A stretch of 64,000 nucleotides of DNA from Verrucomicrobiota bacterium (GCA_016935555.1 JAFGQR010000094.1:1-64000); one strand, 5' to 3'. Numbered from the stretch's first letter, positions 45,801 through 55,524 are shown. Numbers and translations are program-made. The notes: a model not told the origin generated them from the sequence alone.

Positions 45801-47353
45801 TCGGCCCCCCCTTCCGTCCATGGGCGCACCACGAACGCCGCGTCGCCAAGCCCGCGCACCTGCTTCCGCCATTGGACGGCATCGGCATCCCGCGGCGCCC
45901 GCAACCGCCCCGCCTCGTCCAGGGCCACCGGCACGACCAGGACCGGGCGCGCCGCGCCGAGGGCGCCCCGCAGGTCGTGCAGGAAATCCGCCACATCGAG
46001 CACAGGCGGCTCCCAGCTTTTCACGAGCAGCGCCACCGCCGGCTGGTCCGGCAGCGCCGCCACGTGGGCAATCGTCTGCGCATCGGCCTCGACAGCCATG
46101 CGCCCCCCGGCATGGAACAGGCCGGCCACAGGCCGACGCCAGGACTCGCGAATGCGCTCCTGCAACACGCCGTCGTCGACCTCAACCCCGCCCCAGTTGA
46201 TCACGCACACCGCACCCGCGCCGGCAACGGCGGCGTCCCCTGCAGCGTCCGTGCCACCGCCCGCGCCGCCGCCGACCCCCTGCTCCAGCGACCGCCCGGC
46301 CGCACCCCCCGCCTCGGCGTCCCGGGCTTGCGTCGACACCAGCGCGCTGTTCAAGCGGTCCACAACCACGGCCGCCCCCGGCGCCTCGACAAACGCCCGG
46401 CCCACCGCCGCGTGCAGCCGCCACCCGGCCGCGCCCAGCAACAATACCCGCGGCAGCAGCCCGTAGGTCGCCAGCGCCGCCACCAGGAAGGGCCACCATT
46501 CACCCCACCGCGCCGGCGACGCGCCTCCAGGCGGCCCGGATTGCCGATAGTACAGCGTCTGGCGGACCAGCTCCGGCGACGGCACCGCCTCCGGCGCCGC
46601 CCAACCCCACGGCGCCGACAGCACCCGAGTCAGCCGGTGCGCCACGGCCACATCCGGCTGCAGCGTCGTGCTCCAGGCGAACGCGAGATCGGAGAAGGTC
46701 ACCAGGTACAACGCGGCGGCCAGCGCGCCCACGTTGAAAGCGACGGCAAACGATTGTGCTGCGAACACGATGACCCACTTCCGGACCCGGCCCGCGAGCC
46801 ACGGGTTTCCGGCGTGCTGTGGCAGCGTCGCGCGAAGCGGCTCGTAGAAGTCATGCGGCAGCCGTTTCCAGGCGAGCCGCACCACCTGCCCGGGGGAAAA
46901 CCACGCGAGCGCCTCCTGGATGGCCACCGCGCCCGGCACATGCCGCAGCCACCGGCGAGGCAGCAGGACAATTCCCAGCAGCACCAGCAGAACCAGTTGC
47001 GCCCCCACCATCACCGCCAGCACATGAATCACATTCACCGGCCGGGAGCCATCGTAGTAAAACACCGCGGCAGCCGCCCCCCAGCCGATCCCCAAACCCA
47101 ACAGCGCCAGCCCCAACAACACCACCCGGTAGGCCATCCCCGCCTGCCGACCCGGCAGGATCGGCTCAGTCCGACGCAGCACGTCCAGCCAGCCGGCCAG
47201 CAGCGCCCGGCGATCGCGCGGCCAGGGGACAAGCGCGCGCGCCAGCGCCCGCTCCCGCCGGTGCAACACCGCCTCGGGCTGTCCGGCGTCGCGCTGCAGT
47301 TGCACCGCCAGATCCACCAGATACCCGAGTCGGGATGGCCGTGACGCGCTCAT
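45797..47353 (-). CDS. DUF2868-family membrane protein
   Basis: The protein has 518 residues from the ATG at 47353. Membrane segments are visible near YRVVLLGLALLGLGIGWGAA, VIHVLAVMVGAQLVLLVLLG, then near FNVGALAAALYLVTF and PFLVAALATYGLLPRVLLLG. The C-terminal 180 residues are soluble. The arrangement and the tight coupling to a DUF3482 GTPase identify the known DUF2868/DUF3482 gene pair. The role is unknown; the pairing suggests a GTP-dependent process at the inner membrane. Confidence 0.86.
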   Translation of the reverse strand: MSASRPSRLGYLVDLAVQLQRDAGQPEAVLHRRERALARALVPWPRDRRALLAGWLDVLRRTEPILPGRQAGMAYRVVLLGLALLGLGIGWGAAAAVFYYDGSRPVNVIHVLAVMVGAQLVLLVLLGIVLLPRRWLRHVPGAVAIQEALAWFSPGQVVRLAWKRLPHDFYEPLRATLPQHAGNPWLAGRVRKWVIVFAAQSFAVAFNVGALAAALYLVTFSDLAFAWSTTLQPDVAVAHRLTRVLSAPWGWAAPEAVPSPELVRQTLYYRQSGPPGGASPARWGEWWPFLVAALATYGLLPRVLLLGAAGWRLHAAVGRAFVEAPGAAVVVDRLNSALVSTQARDAEAGGAAGRSLEQGVGGGAGGGTDAAGDAAVAGAGAVCVINWGGVEVDDGVLQERIRESWRRPVAGLFHAGGRMAVEADAQTIAHVAALPDQPAVALLVKSWEPPVLDVADFLHDLRGALGAARPVLVVPVALDEAGRLRAPRDADAVQWRKQVRGLGDAAFVVRPWTEGGAE

Positions 47354-47630
47354 GTCGCCGGCGAGTCTCGCTGACGCGCGCCGGGCTGGCAAGCCGCAGG
47401 CGGCGCGTCCGGCGCTTCCGAATGCCCCCCTTTTCTTATGGTGTAATGGTCCTTGGAGCCGCGAGCGCAGCGAGGAGACTGCGGCCCACGCCACTTCAAC
47501 ATCCACTGCAGGGACCGCCTCTGCAGCACCGCCTTTGGCCTATTGGCTTCTCTGTACCCACAAAATTTCCAAATCCAAATTCCCGGAATGTCCTTGAATT
47601 TCGTGCCGGCTTCTGCGATGCTCGTCGAGT

Positions 47631-48761
47631 GTGAGTAAACAGCTTCTCGCCATCCTTATCGTTTTCCTTTCACTTGTTATCCCAAGCTTCAGCCAAGCGC
47701 CGGTGATCAGCTCCTTCAGCCAGAACGGGGAACTGGTATGCACCAACCTGCAGCCAGGAACCCTCGCCTTCGTGGAATGGGCACCGTCGGTTGAGGGGCC
47801 GTGGACCAACACTTGGGCTGGTTTGAACGCGGTGACAGTGGACGCAGAGGGAACGATCCGGGTGAGCGTGCCGATGTTCTACCGCGTGCTCGGCGTCGCG
47901 CATCAAACGAACACTGTAGTGCTCATTCCACCCGGCAGTTTCACGATGGGGAACTGCATGGACCCCGGCGAGGGCTGGGATGACGAGCTTCCGGTGCACA
48001 GCGTTTATGTGAGCGCATTTTACATGGACCGGTACGAGGTGACCAAGGCGCTGTGGGACGAGGTCAAGGGGTGGAACGGGGGCAATGGCTACAGTTACGA
48101 CTACGCCGGTTCCGGCAAGGCGGCGAATCATCCGGTCCACAGCATCAACTGGTATGATGCGGTGAAGTGGTGCAATGCGCGGAGCCAGAAGGAAGGCTTC
48201 GCGCCGTGCTACTACACCGATGCAGCCTTGACAGTGATCTACAAGACGGGGCAGGTGGCGCCGTATGTGAATTGGAACGCCAACGGGTATCGGCTGCCGA
48301 CGGAGGCGGAGTGGGAGAAGGCGGCGCGGGGCGGGGTGGCTGGGCACCGGTTCCCGTGGAGCGACACGGACACCATCCAGCACAGCCGGGGGAATTACGA
48401 AAGTGTCGTCCATTACAGTTACGACACGAGTCCAACGCGGGGTTTTCATCCGACGTTCAACGATGGAGTGGAGCCGTACAGCAGTCCTGTGGGGTATTTT
48501 GCGGCGAACGGGTATGGGTTGTATGACATGGCTGGGAACATGTGGGAGTGGTGTTGGGACTGGTATTCATCCAGCTATTATAGTTCGTCGCCGGGCACTG
48601 ATCCGCGTGGGCCATCTACGGGCTCGATCCGGGCGTTTCGAGGTGGCGCATGGAACAGCAGCACGAGGTGCTGCCGCGTGGCGGAGCGCGATTGCGATGC
48701 CCCCCCGAGCGGCGGGTACTTACCCTGCGGGTTCCGTTCTGTTCGGGCTGCAGGTCAGTGA
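47631..48761 (+). CDS. Exported formylglycine-generating-enzyme-like (FGE/SUMF1) protein
   Basis: From a GTG at 47631 the protein has 376 residues. A signal peptide (QLLAILIVFLSLVIPSFS) is followed by a short domain ending in MFYRVLG, the FYRV module that elsewhere in the window is C-terminal. The FGE-sulfatase domain covers about 95-370: IPPGSFTMGN, YEVTKALWDEV, YRLPTEAEWEKAARGG, YDMAGNMWEWCWDW and FRGGAWNSSTRCCRVAERD. This fold activates sulfatases by oxidising Cys, but many exported members in this phylum are of unknown role; no sulfatase gene lies nearby. The gene and its flanks are less GC-rich than the surroundings, which may mark acquired DNA. Confidence 0.85.
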   Translation: MSKQLLAILIVFLSLVIPSFSQAPVISSFSQNGELVCTNLQPGTLAFVEWAPSVEGPWTNTWAGLNAVTVDAEGTIRVSVPMFYRVLGVAHQTNTVVLIPPGSFTMGNCMDPGEGWDDELPVHSVYVSAFYMDRYEVTKALWDEVKGWNGGNGYSYDYAGSGKAANHPVHSINWYDAVKWCNARSQKEGFAPCYYTDAALTVIYKTGQVAPYVNWNANGYRLPTEAEWEKAARGGVAGHRFPWSDTDTIQHSRGNYESVVHYSYDTSPTRGFHPTFNDGVEPYSSPVGYFAANGYGLYDMAGNMWEWCWDWYSSSYYSSSPGTDPRGPSTGSIRAFRGGAWNSSTRCCRVAERDCDAPPSGGYLPCGFRSVRAAGQ

Positions 48762-49121
48762 GCTCTGAGAGCGGGGCGGAGCGGTAGTTTGAGAATGCTG
48801 CTCTTGGTCATCCTGCCCTGCCTGCCGCCTGCCGTGGTCGGAGCATAAGAACCGGCTGGGGTATACGAATGGACCCGGTCAAGAGGCCATCATGGCTCGA
48901 TTTTGGCCCCTGGAAACTGGGCCATAGGGCCTGAGGAACCACCCATTCTTGCGTAACCTCCTTAATTGGTGTCCCTTGTTATGGTCCGACGAGAGCCGTT
49001 GTGCCGAGAGCTACCGGGGCTGCTTGAGTCGGATCCCGATGCGGCATGAATGCCGCACTCCGCCGTCCACGTTCGTCCTTGTTTTTCCCGTGCGAAAGCC
49101 CCCTCATAGGCACGCACAACG
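48762..49121. other. Intergenic region without a recognised gene
   Basis: This 360-base stretch between the FGE-like gene and the CAAX protease has no convincing coding frame and is moderately less GC-rich than the window. It contains a perfect palindrome (listed separately) near its right side. No tRNA, riboswitch or promoter was recognised. Confidence 0.4.
49041..49056. repeat. Perfect palindrome GCGGCAT-GA-ATGCCGC
   Basis: Two complementary 7-bp arms separated by two bases lie inside the 360-base gap. The size and position between genes fit a small dispersed palindromic element or an operator; which one cannot be told from one copy. Confidence 0.5.
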
Positions 49122-50009
49122 ATGGACCGCCGACAGCCATATCCGGGGGCGGGGCACGCCCTGCTGATGACTCTGGCCTTTGTGGGGCTGCAATTCGCGC
49201 TGGGCATGCCCTTTCAGGTCGTGCAGGCGGCGGCAGGACTCGCTTCAGGTGCCGGGCCCGGTCCGGCGATGGTGCATCCGGCCATTCTGGCGTGGGTCAA
49301 CGTGCTGGCAATCGGCGCGGTGATCGCCTGGGGTCTGCACTGGAACCGGGCTCCGTGGCACGTGGTGCTGCCGCTGCGCCGCATCCCGTGGGGCGCGGTT
49401 GGTGCCGTCCTGGTGACGACCGCCGGCGGGGTGATGGTGCTGTCGGAAGTTGACAACCTGTTCCGGCGGGTGCTGCCCATGCCGGAGTTCGTCGAGCGAT
49501 TTTTCATGGAGATGTTCCATCACCCGGAGCACGCGTGGGCGACGGCGCTGCTCATGGTCATCGTGGCACCCGCCACCGAGGAACCCCTGTTCCGCGGCGT
49601 CATCCTGCGTGGGATCCTCGGCCGCAACGGCCCCGTCAGGGCCGTCCTCGTCAGCTCGCTCCTGTTCGGCCTGGCGCATCTGAATCCGTGGCAGTTTGTT
49701 TCCGCGACACTGCTGGGGGTCGTGTTTGGATGGTGGTATCTGCGGACGCGGTCGCTGCTGCCGGGATTGATCGGGCACGCGCTGGTCAATGCTGTCGTCG
49801 TCGCTGCCCCCAACCTGCCGTTTCAAACCGAGGGATTCAACGTGCCGCCCCCGGCCGGCACCTCCACTCTGCAGCCGCTCTGGTTCGATGCCGTCGGCGT
49901 GACCCTAGCCCTCGCCGGGTTCTGGCTGTTTCGCCGCGCCACCCCCACCCCGCCAGCCCCCGAACCCCGCGCCGAACCGCCCCCGGTGATCGCCCCGCCG
50001 CCGATTTGA
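49122..50009 (+). CDS. CPBP-family (CAAX) intramembrane metalloprotease
   Basis: The protein has 295 residues with about eight hydrophobic segments. The conserved motifs are EEPLFRG (E153 and E154), the histidine in LAHLNPW (H186) and GHALVNA (H219, N223), which line the intramembrane catalytic site. Bacterial members are linked to processing or protection of peptides and to membrane stress, but the substrate is unknown here. The C-terminal 30 residues are Pro-rich. The gene ends 32 bases before the DUF1080 gene. Confidence 0.88.
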   Translation: MDRRQPYPGAGHALLMTLAFVGLQFALGMPFQVVQAAAGLASGAGPGPAMVHPAILAWVNVLAIGAVIAWGLHWNRAPWHVVLPLRRIPWGAVGAVLVTTAGGVMVLSEVDNLFRRVLPMPEFVERFFMEMFHHPEHAWATALLMVIVAPATEEPLFRGVILRGILGRNGPVRAVLVSSLLFGLAHLNPWQFVSATLLGVVFGWWYLRTRSLLPGLIGHALVNAVVVAAPNLPFQTEGFNVPPPAGTSTLQPLWFDAVGVTLALAGFWLFRRATPTPPAPEPRAEPPPVIAPPPI

Positions 50010-50041
50010 ATTTCCATGCTCCGGGCGCCGTCCAGAGCAGC

Positions 50042-51064
50042 ATGCAACACATCCTTGTCTCCTTGGTGCGGCCGGCCCTGGCCAGCCTCTGCGTGTCCGC
50101 GATGCTCATCCCCGCCGCAGCGGCGGACAATCCCTTCGTTGGCCACTGGGCGTTGACCATTCCCGGCGGCGGTGCCGGCTGGCTGGGTGTGACGCAGGAA
50201 AAGGGCTACTGCGACGCCTCGGTGCTGTGGGGCGGCGGAAGCGTGGTGCCGGTCGACAGCGTGTTTTTTGACGACGAGAAACAAACCCTCTTTGTCACGC
50301 GCATCACCGAGGTCAAACGGAAAGATGCGTCCGGCAAAGTCGTGCGCACCCATCGGTTCCCCGAAGTCATCATGGCTCGCCTGGAGGGCGATCGCCTGGA
50401 TCTGACGCAGCTGCGCCCCGGCGACCACGGCATCGCCCAACACGACTTCACCGGCAAACGCATCCCGCCTCTGCCCGCGGCCCCCGACCTGGCCCGGGTC
50501 CGGTTCGGGGATCCGGCGGTGCTGTTCGACGGGAAGAGCCTGGCCGGCTGGCAGCTGACTCATCCCAACCAGGTCAACGGATGGAGCGTGCAGGAGGGCG
50601 TTCTCATCAATCGCCCCGACCAGCAAACCGGCCGGCCCCACCGGTCGTACGGCAACCTGCGCACCGAGCGCGAGTTTGAAGACTTCAGGCTGACGCTCGA
50701 AACGCGGGTGCCCAAAGGCGGCAACAGCGGCGTCTACCTGCGCGGCATTTATGAAGTCCAAGTCGCCGATTCCCACGGGCGCGCGCCTAACTCGCACGGG
50801 ATGGGAGGCGTCTACAGCCGCATCACGCCCACCGAGAACGCCGCCAAACCCGCCGGGGAATGGCAGGCCCTGGACATCACGCTCGTCGATCGCCATGTGA
50901 CCGTGGTGCTCAACGGCAAAATCATCATCGACAACCAGCCGTTGCTGGGCTGCACCGGCGGCGCCCTCTGGTCGGACCAGTTCCGCCCCGGCCCGCTCTA
51001 CCTCCAGGGCGACCACACCGCCGTCGACTACCGCAACATTGTCCTCCGCCCCGTCCTCCACTAG
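50042..51064 (+). CDS. Exported DUF1080 (3-keto-disaccharide hydrolase-like) protein
   Basis: The protein has 340 residues. The signal peptide (RPALASLCVSAMLIPAAAA) is followed by a domain of about 110 residues and then a DUF1080 domain (about 160-340): VLFDGKSLAGWQLTHPN, EFEDFRLTLETRVPKGGNSG, YLRGIYEVQVADS and PLYLQGDHTAVDYRNIVLRP. DUF1080 proteins have a concanavalin-like fold and are associated with hydrolysis of 3-keto-glycosides made by Gfo/Idh-type oxidoreductases. The next gene is a Tat-exported Gfo/Idh enzyme, which supports that link. Confidence 0.9.
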   Translation: MQHILVSLVRPALASLCVSAMLIPAAAADNPFVGHWALTIPGGGAGWLGVTQEKGYCDASVLWGGGSVVPVDSVFFDDEKQTLFVTRITEVKRKDASGKVVRTHRFPEVIMARLEGDRLDLTQLRPGDHGIAQHDFTGKRIPPLPAAPDLARVRFGDPAVLFDGKSLAGWQLTHPNQVNGWSVQEGVLINRPDQQTGRPHRSYGNLRTEREFEDFRLTLETRVPKGGNSGVYLRGIYEVQVADSHGRAPNSHGMGGVYSRITPTENAAKPAGEWQALDITLVDRHVTVVLNGKIIIDNQPLLGCTGGALWSDQFRPGPLYLQGDHTAVDYRNIVLRPVLH

Positions 51065-51368
51065 CCACCCAGACGCGCCTCAGACCGTCCAGGCGCCCGG
51101 GGGCGATGGCGATGGAGCCGGGAGCGTACCGATGCTGCGGCCTGGCGGGGATGCGCGCCTCGATCCTCAACACCGCGGGGGGTCTTCATCAGAGTTCCGT
51201 GGCGTGGGAGTGGCGGCGCATGGGTCTTGCTCGAACCGCTGCCGCGCGGTGGCGTGCGGTGCCAACAAACTCCACATGGCCCCCAGAGCCGCCCCAACGG
51301 CGGCTTTTCCTCCGTCGCGGCGGCTTTTCCTCTTTACTAAATGGTCGGCAGCCTGCAGAAGAACCCGC
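51065..51368. other. Intergenic region with a short direct repeat
   Basis: This 304-base gap between the DUF1080 and Gfo/Idh genes has no convincing coding frame. It holds a 15-bp direct repeat close to the next start. No promoter stood out. Confidence 0.4.
51298..51332. repeat. Direct repeat CGGCGGCTTTTCCTC, two copies
   Basis: The 15-base word occurs at 51298-51312 and 51318-51332 with a 5-base spacer, 37 bases before the Gfo/Idh ATG. The shorter word GGCGGCTTTT also occurs at 62513-62522 inside the helicase gene. A binding site for a regulator is possible but not supported otherwise. Confidence 0.45.
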
Positions 51369-52670
51369 ATGCAACCAACCCATTCGTTCACGCGCCGGAT
51401 GTTCCTCAAACACGCGGCCGCCACCGGAACCGCCCTCGCCTTGCCCACGCTCATCCCCCGCTCGGTGCTGGGCGGCCCGGGGCAGCCGTCGCCCGGGAGC
51501 CGGGTGACGGTGGGTGCGATTGGCGTTGGGGGCCAGGGCAACGGGAATCTCGGGAGTTTCCTGGGAGACGCGCGATGCCGGGTGCTGGCGGTGAATGACG
51601 TGGACCGCAACCACCTCCAGAACACCCGAAATCGCGTCAACCAGCACTACGGCAACCAGGACTGCGCCGCGTATGCCGACTTTCGGGAACTGCTGGCCCA
51701 GGACGGCATCGACGTCATCTCCCTCGCCACGCCGGACCACTGGCATGCGATCCCCGTCATCGCCGCCGCCAGGGCCGGCAAGGATGTCTATGGCGAAAAA
51801 CCCTTCAGCCACGACCTCAAAGAAGGCCGCGCCATGGTCACCGCGCTCACCCAATACGGGCGGGTGTGGCAAACCGGGTCCTGGCAGCGGTCCACGGGCA
51901 ATTTCCGGTTCGCGTGCGAACTCGCCCTCAACCGCATCGGCAAGGTGCACACGGTCGAAGTCGGCCTGCCCACCGGCGGCAGCGGCGGCCATGCCCCGTT
52001 CACCGAACCGCCAGCCGGATTCGATTACGACATGTGGATCGGCCCCGCCCCGTGGGCGCCGTATTCGCCCGACCGCACCCATTGGAACTGGCGCTGGCAA
52101 ATGGACTACGGGGGCGGCCAGCTCATGGACTGGATCGGCCACCATGGCGACATCGCTCAATGGGGCCTCGGCATGGACCGCACCGGCCCCGTCGAGTTCA
52201 ATCCCATCCGCGCCGAATTCCCCAAGACCGGCATCTGGGACGCCGCAACCCGCTACCGCATCGAGTGCACCTACGCCAACGGCGTCAGGCTCATCGTCCA
52301 AAACGCCGAAGGCGCCCACCGCATGGGCGCCAAGTGGATCGGCACCGACGGCTGGGTGTGGGTGGACCGGGGCGGCTTCGACACCCACCCCAAAAGCCTC
52401 ATGAAGGAAACCATCCGCCCCGACGAAATGCACCTCTACCACTCCCGCAATCACGCCGGCAATTTCATCGACTGCGTCCTGTCCCGCAAAGAAACCATCA
52501 CCCCCGCCGAAGTCGCCCATCGCTCCGCCAGCCTCGGCCACCTCTGCGTCCTTGCCATCACCGTCGGCCGCAAAATCCGCTGGAATCCCGACACCGAAAC
52601 GATCCCCGGCGACGCCACGGCCGCCGCCCTGTTGGGCCGCGCCAAACGCGAACCCTGGAACATCCTGTGA
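51369..52670 (+). CDS. Tat-exported Gfo/Idh/MocA-family oxidoreductase
   Basis: The protein has 433 residues. A twin-arginine signal (FTRRMFLKHAAATGTALAL) leads into the NAD-binding motif VGAIGVGGQGNGN. The signature VYGEKPFSHD and TPDHWHAI follow, then the C-terminal domain with MDYGGGQLMDWIGHHGDIAQ. It is a periplasmic NAD(P)-dependent sugar oxidoreductase by family. It lies between a DUF1080 protein and a HEAT-repeat protein, with 10 bases before the latter, so these genes probably act together on exported sugars. Confidence 0.92.
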   Translation: MQPTHSFTRRMFLKHAAATGTALALPTLIPRSVLGGPGQPSPGSRVTVGAIGVGGQGNGNLGSFLGDARCRVLAVNDVDRNHLQNTRNRVNQHYGNQDCAAYADFRELLAQDGIDVISLATPDHWHAIPVIAAARAGKDVYGEKPFSHDLKEGRAMVTALTQYGRVWQTGSWQRSTGNFRFACELALNRIGKVHTVEVGLPTGGSGGHAPFTEPPAGFDYDMWIGPAPWAPYSPDRTHWNWRWQMDYGGGQLMDWIGHHGDIAQWGLGMDRTGPVEFNPIRAEFPKTGIWDAATRYRIECTYANGVRLIVQNAEGAHRMGAKWIGTDGWVWVDRGGFDTHPKSLMKETIRPDEMHLYHSRNHAGNFIDCVLSRKETITPAEVAHRSASLGHLCVLAITVGRKIRWNPDTETIPGDATAAALLGRAKREPWNIL

Positions 52671-52679
52671 GACGCCGGC

Positions 52680-55271
52680 ATGAAACGCAACGCAAGCCAC
52701 CCCAACAACCCCAACGACTCCCCACCCATGAACCGCACCCGTGTTTCCCCCCGCACGATGGGACTGGCGCTGCTGCTCGCCGCCACGCTCACCCGCGCCC
52801 AGCCCGCCGACCCGTTCCATGAGCTCGCCACCTGGCAGTTCGGCAAGAGCCGCGAACCGCTCGCCCTCATCGAAACCCAAATCCGCCAGACACCCCCGGC
52901 CGACTACGGCCCCATCGAACACAAGCTCCTGACCGCCCTCCAAGCCCCCACCACACCCAAAGACGCCAAACGCTACATCTGCCGCTGGCTCGCCGTTGTC
53001 GGCTCCCCCCAATGCGTGCCGCACCTCGCCCCGCTCCTATCCGACCCCGACCTTTCCCACCCGGCACGCATGGCCCTGGAACCCCTGCCCTACGCCGCAG
53101 CCGACGCCGCATTGCGCCAGGCGCTGCCCAATCTCCAGGGGAACCTGCTCGCCGGTATCGTCGCCTCCCTCGGCACCCGCCGTGACCCCCAAGCCGTCCC
53201 CGCGCTCATCAAACTCACCGCCTCCCCCGATCCCCTCGTTGCCGACACAACCCTCCGCGCCCTGGGCCAGATCGCCACCACCGACGCCGCGCGCGCCCTC
53301 GAACAACTCCGCCCTCCGCCCGAGCACGCGCGCACACTCGCGCGCGCCCAAATCACGGCCGCCAGCCACCTGGCGTCCGAAGGCCACGGCCCCCAAGCCG
53401 CCGCCCTGTACCGCCGACTCCTCCAGGAGCCGCCACAGCCACCAGCCATTCGCGCAGCCGCCCTCAAAGGCTTGATCGCCGCCCTCCCCCCAGCCGACGC
53501 CGCCGTCCTGATTCTCGACACGCTGCAAGGCCACGACTCCGCCCTGCGCCAGGCCGCCATCGCCGCGTTCACCGGCTCCGGCGATCCAACTCTCAAATCC
53601 CGCGTGGTCCGGCAACTCCCCGGCCTCTCCGCCGCGGGGCAAATCACCCTGCTCGGCGTCCTGGCCGAAGACCCCCATGCCGAGGCGCGCGACGCGGTTC
53701 TTAAGAGCTTCGATCGGCGGGAGGACGTCCAAGTCCGCGCCGCCGCCATCGCATGCCTGGCCCGGCACGGCCAAGCCGACGATGTGCCCATGCTGGTGCG
53801 CCTGGCGCACAGCCCCGCCGCCCCCATCGCCGAAGCCGCCCGCCGCACTCTGCAGCACATGAGCGCGGAAGGCACCGACGCAACCCTCGTGCGCCTGATC
53901 CAATCCCCCGACGCCGCCGACCGGGCCGTCGTCTTGTCCACCCTGGCCAGCCGCCGCGTCGAGGCCGCCCTCCCCGCCCTGGCCCGGCTGACGACCGGCA
54001 CGGATTCGACCCTGGCCACGGAGGCAGCCAAAGCTCTGGGCGTCATGGGCACGGCCGACCAACTCCCCGCCCTGACGCAGGTCCTCGCAGGCACCCGCGA
54101 CTCCAGTCTCCGCGCCGCTGCCGAGAACGCCGCGGCTTCGATCTGCCGCCGCGCGCCGGACAAGGCTGCTGCCGCCGCCCCTGTGCTGTCCGCCCTGAAT
54201 CAAGCCGCAACACCGGAAGCCCACCTGTCCCTGTTGCCGCTGCTCGGGATCACCCCCGGCAAACCCGCCCTGACCGCCGTGACCCGGGCGCTCGAATCCT
54301 CTCATCCCGCCGTGCAGGATGCCGCCGTCCGCGCCCTGGCGTCCTGGCCGGATGCCTCGGCGATGGCCCCCCTCCTCAGCCTCGCCCGAACCACCGCCAA
54401 CCCCACCCACGCCATCCTCGCCTTGCGCGACGGCTGCTTGCGGCTCGCCGCCATGGACGAAACGCCCCTCGCCACCCGGCTCGAACTCTACCGCCATGTC
54501 CTCGACCTCGCCAAACGCACCGAGGAAAAAAAACAGGCCGTTGCCGGCCTGGCGCACGTGCCAGCCGTCGGCGCACTCGACGTGCTGCGCCACAGCGCCG
54601 GGGATGCGGCCTTGAGAAACGACGCCCTGCGGGCCACCACCCGCGTGGCCCGACAGCTTGGAAGCGTGTATCCCAAGCGTGCGATGGCCGCCCTCCAGGA
54701 GGCCAGGACCATGGCGGCGGATCCCGCGCTTCAACGGGAAATCGAGCAAGCCATCGACGCTGTCCGCAAGGCCGGCCAGTCGCCCGACGGCTACATCGTC
54801 GCCTGGCTCCTCTCCGGCCCCTACCACCAAAACGGCAAAAGCGGCACCGACCTGTTCGACATCCCCTTCGCCCCCGAACAAGCCTCGACCAAGGCCGATT
54901 GGCGTCCCGTCACCACCCCCGCGGGCGGACGCCCCGGGTTGATCGAACTCGACAAAACACTCGGCGGCAACAATCGTACGGCTTACGTGCGCACCCAAAT
55001 CACCGCCGCACAGGCATGCCCGGCGCGCCTGGAAATGGGCAGTGACGACGGCATCAAAGTGTGGCTCAACGGCAAGGTCGTCCACGCCAACAACACCGTC
55101 CGCCCCAACTCGCCCAACCAGGACAAGGCTGATATCCAGCTCCAAGCCGGCCCCAATACCCTGCTGCTTAAAATCACCCAGGACGGCGGCGAATGGTCCG
55201 TGTGCTGCCGCCTGCGCGCCCCCGACGGCAAGGAACTGCCCGGGGTGACCGTCGCTCCGCAGGCGGAATAG
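52680..55271 (+). CDS. Exported HEAT-repeat protein
   Basis: The protein has 863 residues from the ATG at 52680; an ATG at 52728 just before the signal peptide (TMGLALLLAATLTRAQ) is also likely. Residues 90-700 consist of HEAT-like helical pairs with recurring AVPAL, VRAAAI and ALG...A patterns, for instance VQVRAAAIACLARHGQADDV. The C-terminal 150 residues (SPDGYIVAWLLSGPYHQNGK to the end) form a beta-rich domain with a WLNGKVVHANN stretch, a binding module frequent in exported proteins of Planctomycetes and Verrucomicrobia. No enzymatic motif is visible. It follows the Gfo/Idh gene by 10 bases and probably shares its transcript. Confidence 0.87.
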   Translation: MKRNASHPNNPNDSPPMNRTRVSPRTMGLALLLAATLTRAQPADPFHELATWQFGKSREPLALIETQIRQTPPADYGPIEHKLLTALQAPTTPKDAKRYICRWLAVVGSPQCVPHLAPLLSDPDLSHPARMALEPLPYAAADAALRQALPNLQGNLLAGIVASLGTRRDPQAVPALIKLTASPDPLVADTTLRALGQIATTDAARALEQLRPPPEHARTLARAQITAASHLASEGHGPQAAALYRRLLQEPPQPPAIRAAALKGLIAALPPADAAVLILDTLQGHDSALRQAAIAAFTGSGDPTLKSRVVRQLPGLSAAGQITLLGVLAEDPHAEARDAVLKSFDRREDVQVRAAAIACLARHGQADDVPMLVRLAHSPAAPIAEAARRTLQHMSAEGTDATLVRLIQSPDAADRAVVLSTLASRRVEAALPALARLTTGTDSTLATEAAKALGVMGTADQLPALTQVLAGTRDSSLRAAAENAAASICRRAPDKAAAAAPVLSALNQAATPEAHLSLLPLLGITPGKPALTAVTRALESSHPAVQDAAVRALASWPDASAMAPLLSLARTTANPTHAILALRDGCLRLAAMDETPLATRLELYRHVLDLAKRTEEKKQAVAGLAHVPAVGALDVLRHSAGDAALRNDALRATTRVARQLGSVYPKRAMAALQEARTMAADPALQREIEQAIDAVRKAGQSPDGYIVAWLLSGPYHQNGKSGTDLFDIPFAPEQASTKADWRPVTTPAGGRPGLIELDKTLGGNNRTAYVRTQITAAQACPARLEMGSDDGIKVWLNGKVVHANNTVRPNSPNQDKADIQLQAGPNTLLLKITQDGGEWSVCCRLRAPDGKELPGVTVAPQAE

Positions 55272-55524
55272 CGCCCTCTGCCCTCGGGCATCTGCCGTCC
55301 ACCATCATTGATGCCCGACGCCAATTCATGGCCCCGAAGGGCCCTGGGACGGCACGAGGGCGGCTTGCGTCGAACCAGCCTCCGGCGCATCACCGTAACG
55401 ATGCGCCCCGACGGTTGTTTCGGCAGGCGCTTCCCCGTGCGGACACGGGACGTGAAATTCCAACTCGGGGCCCGGGCTTGCGTTGGCCTCCAACGTGTGC
55501 GATGCAAGAGACGTCGCAAGCCTT

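Noticed and set aside
51298-51332. An attachment site for an integrated element
   Set aside because: The two 15-bp copies are only 5 bases apart and there is no integrase or boundary change.
55285-55317. A terminator after the HEAT-repeat gene
   Set aside because: CGGGCATC and GATGCCCG can pair, but the loop is 17 bases and no T run follows on either strand.
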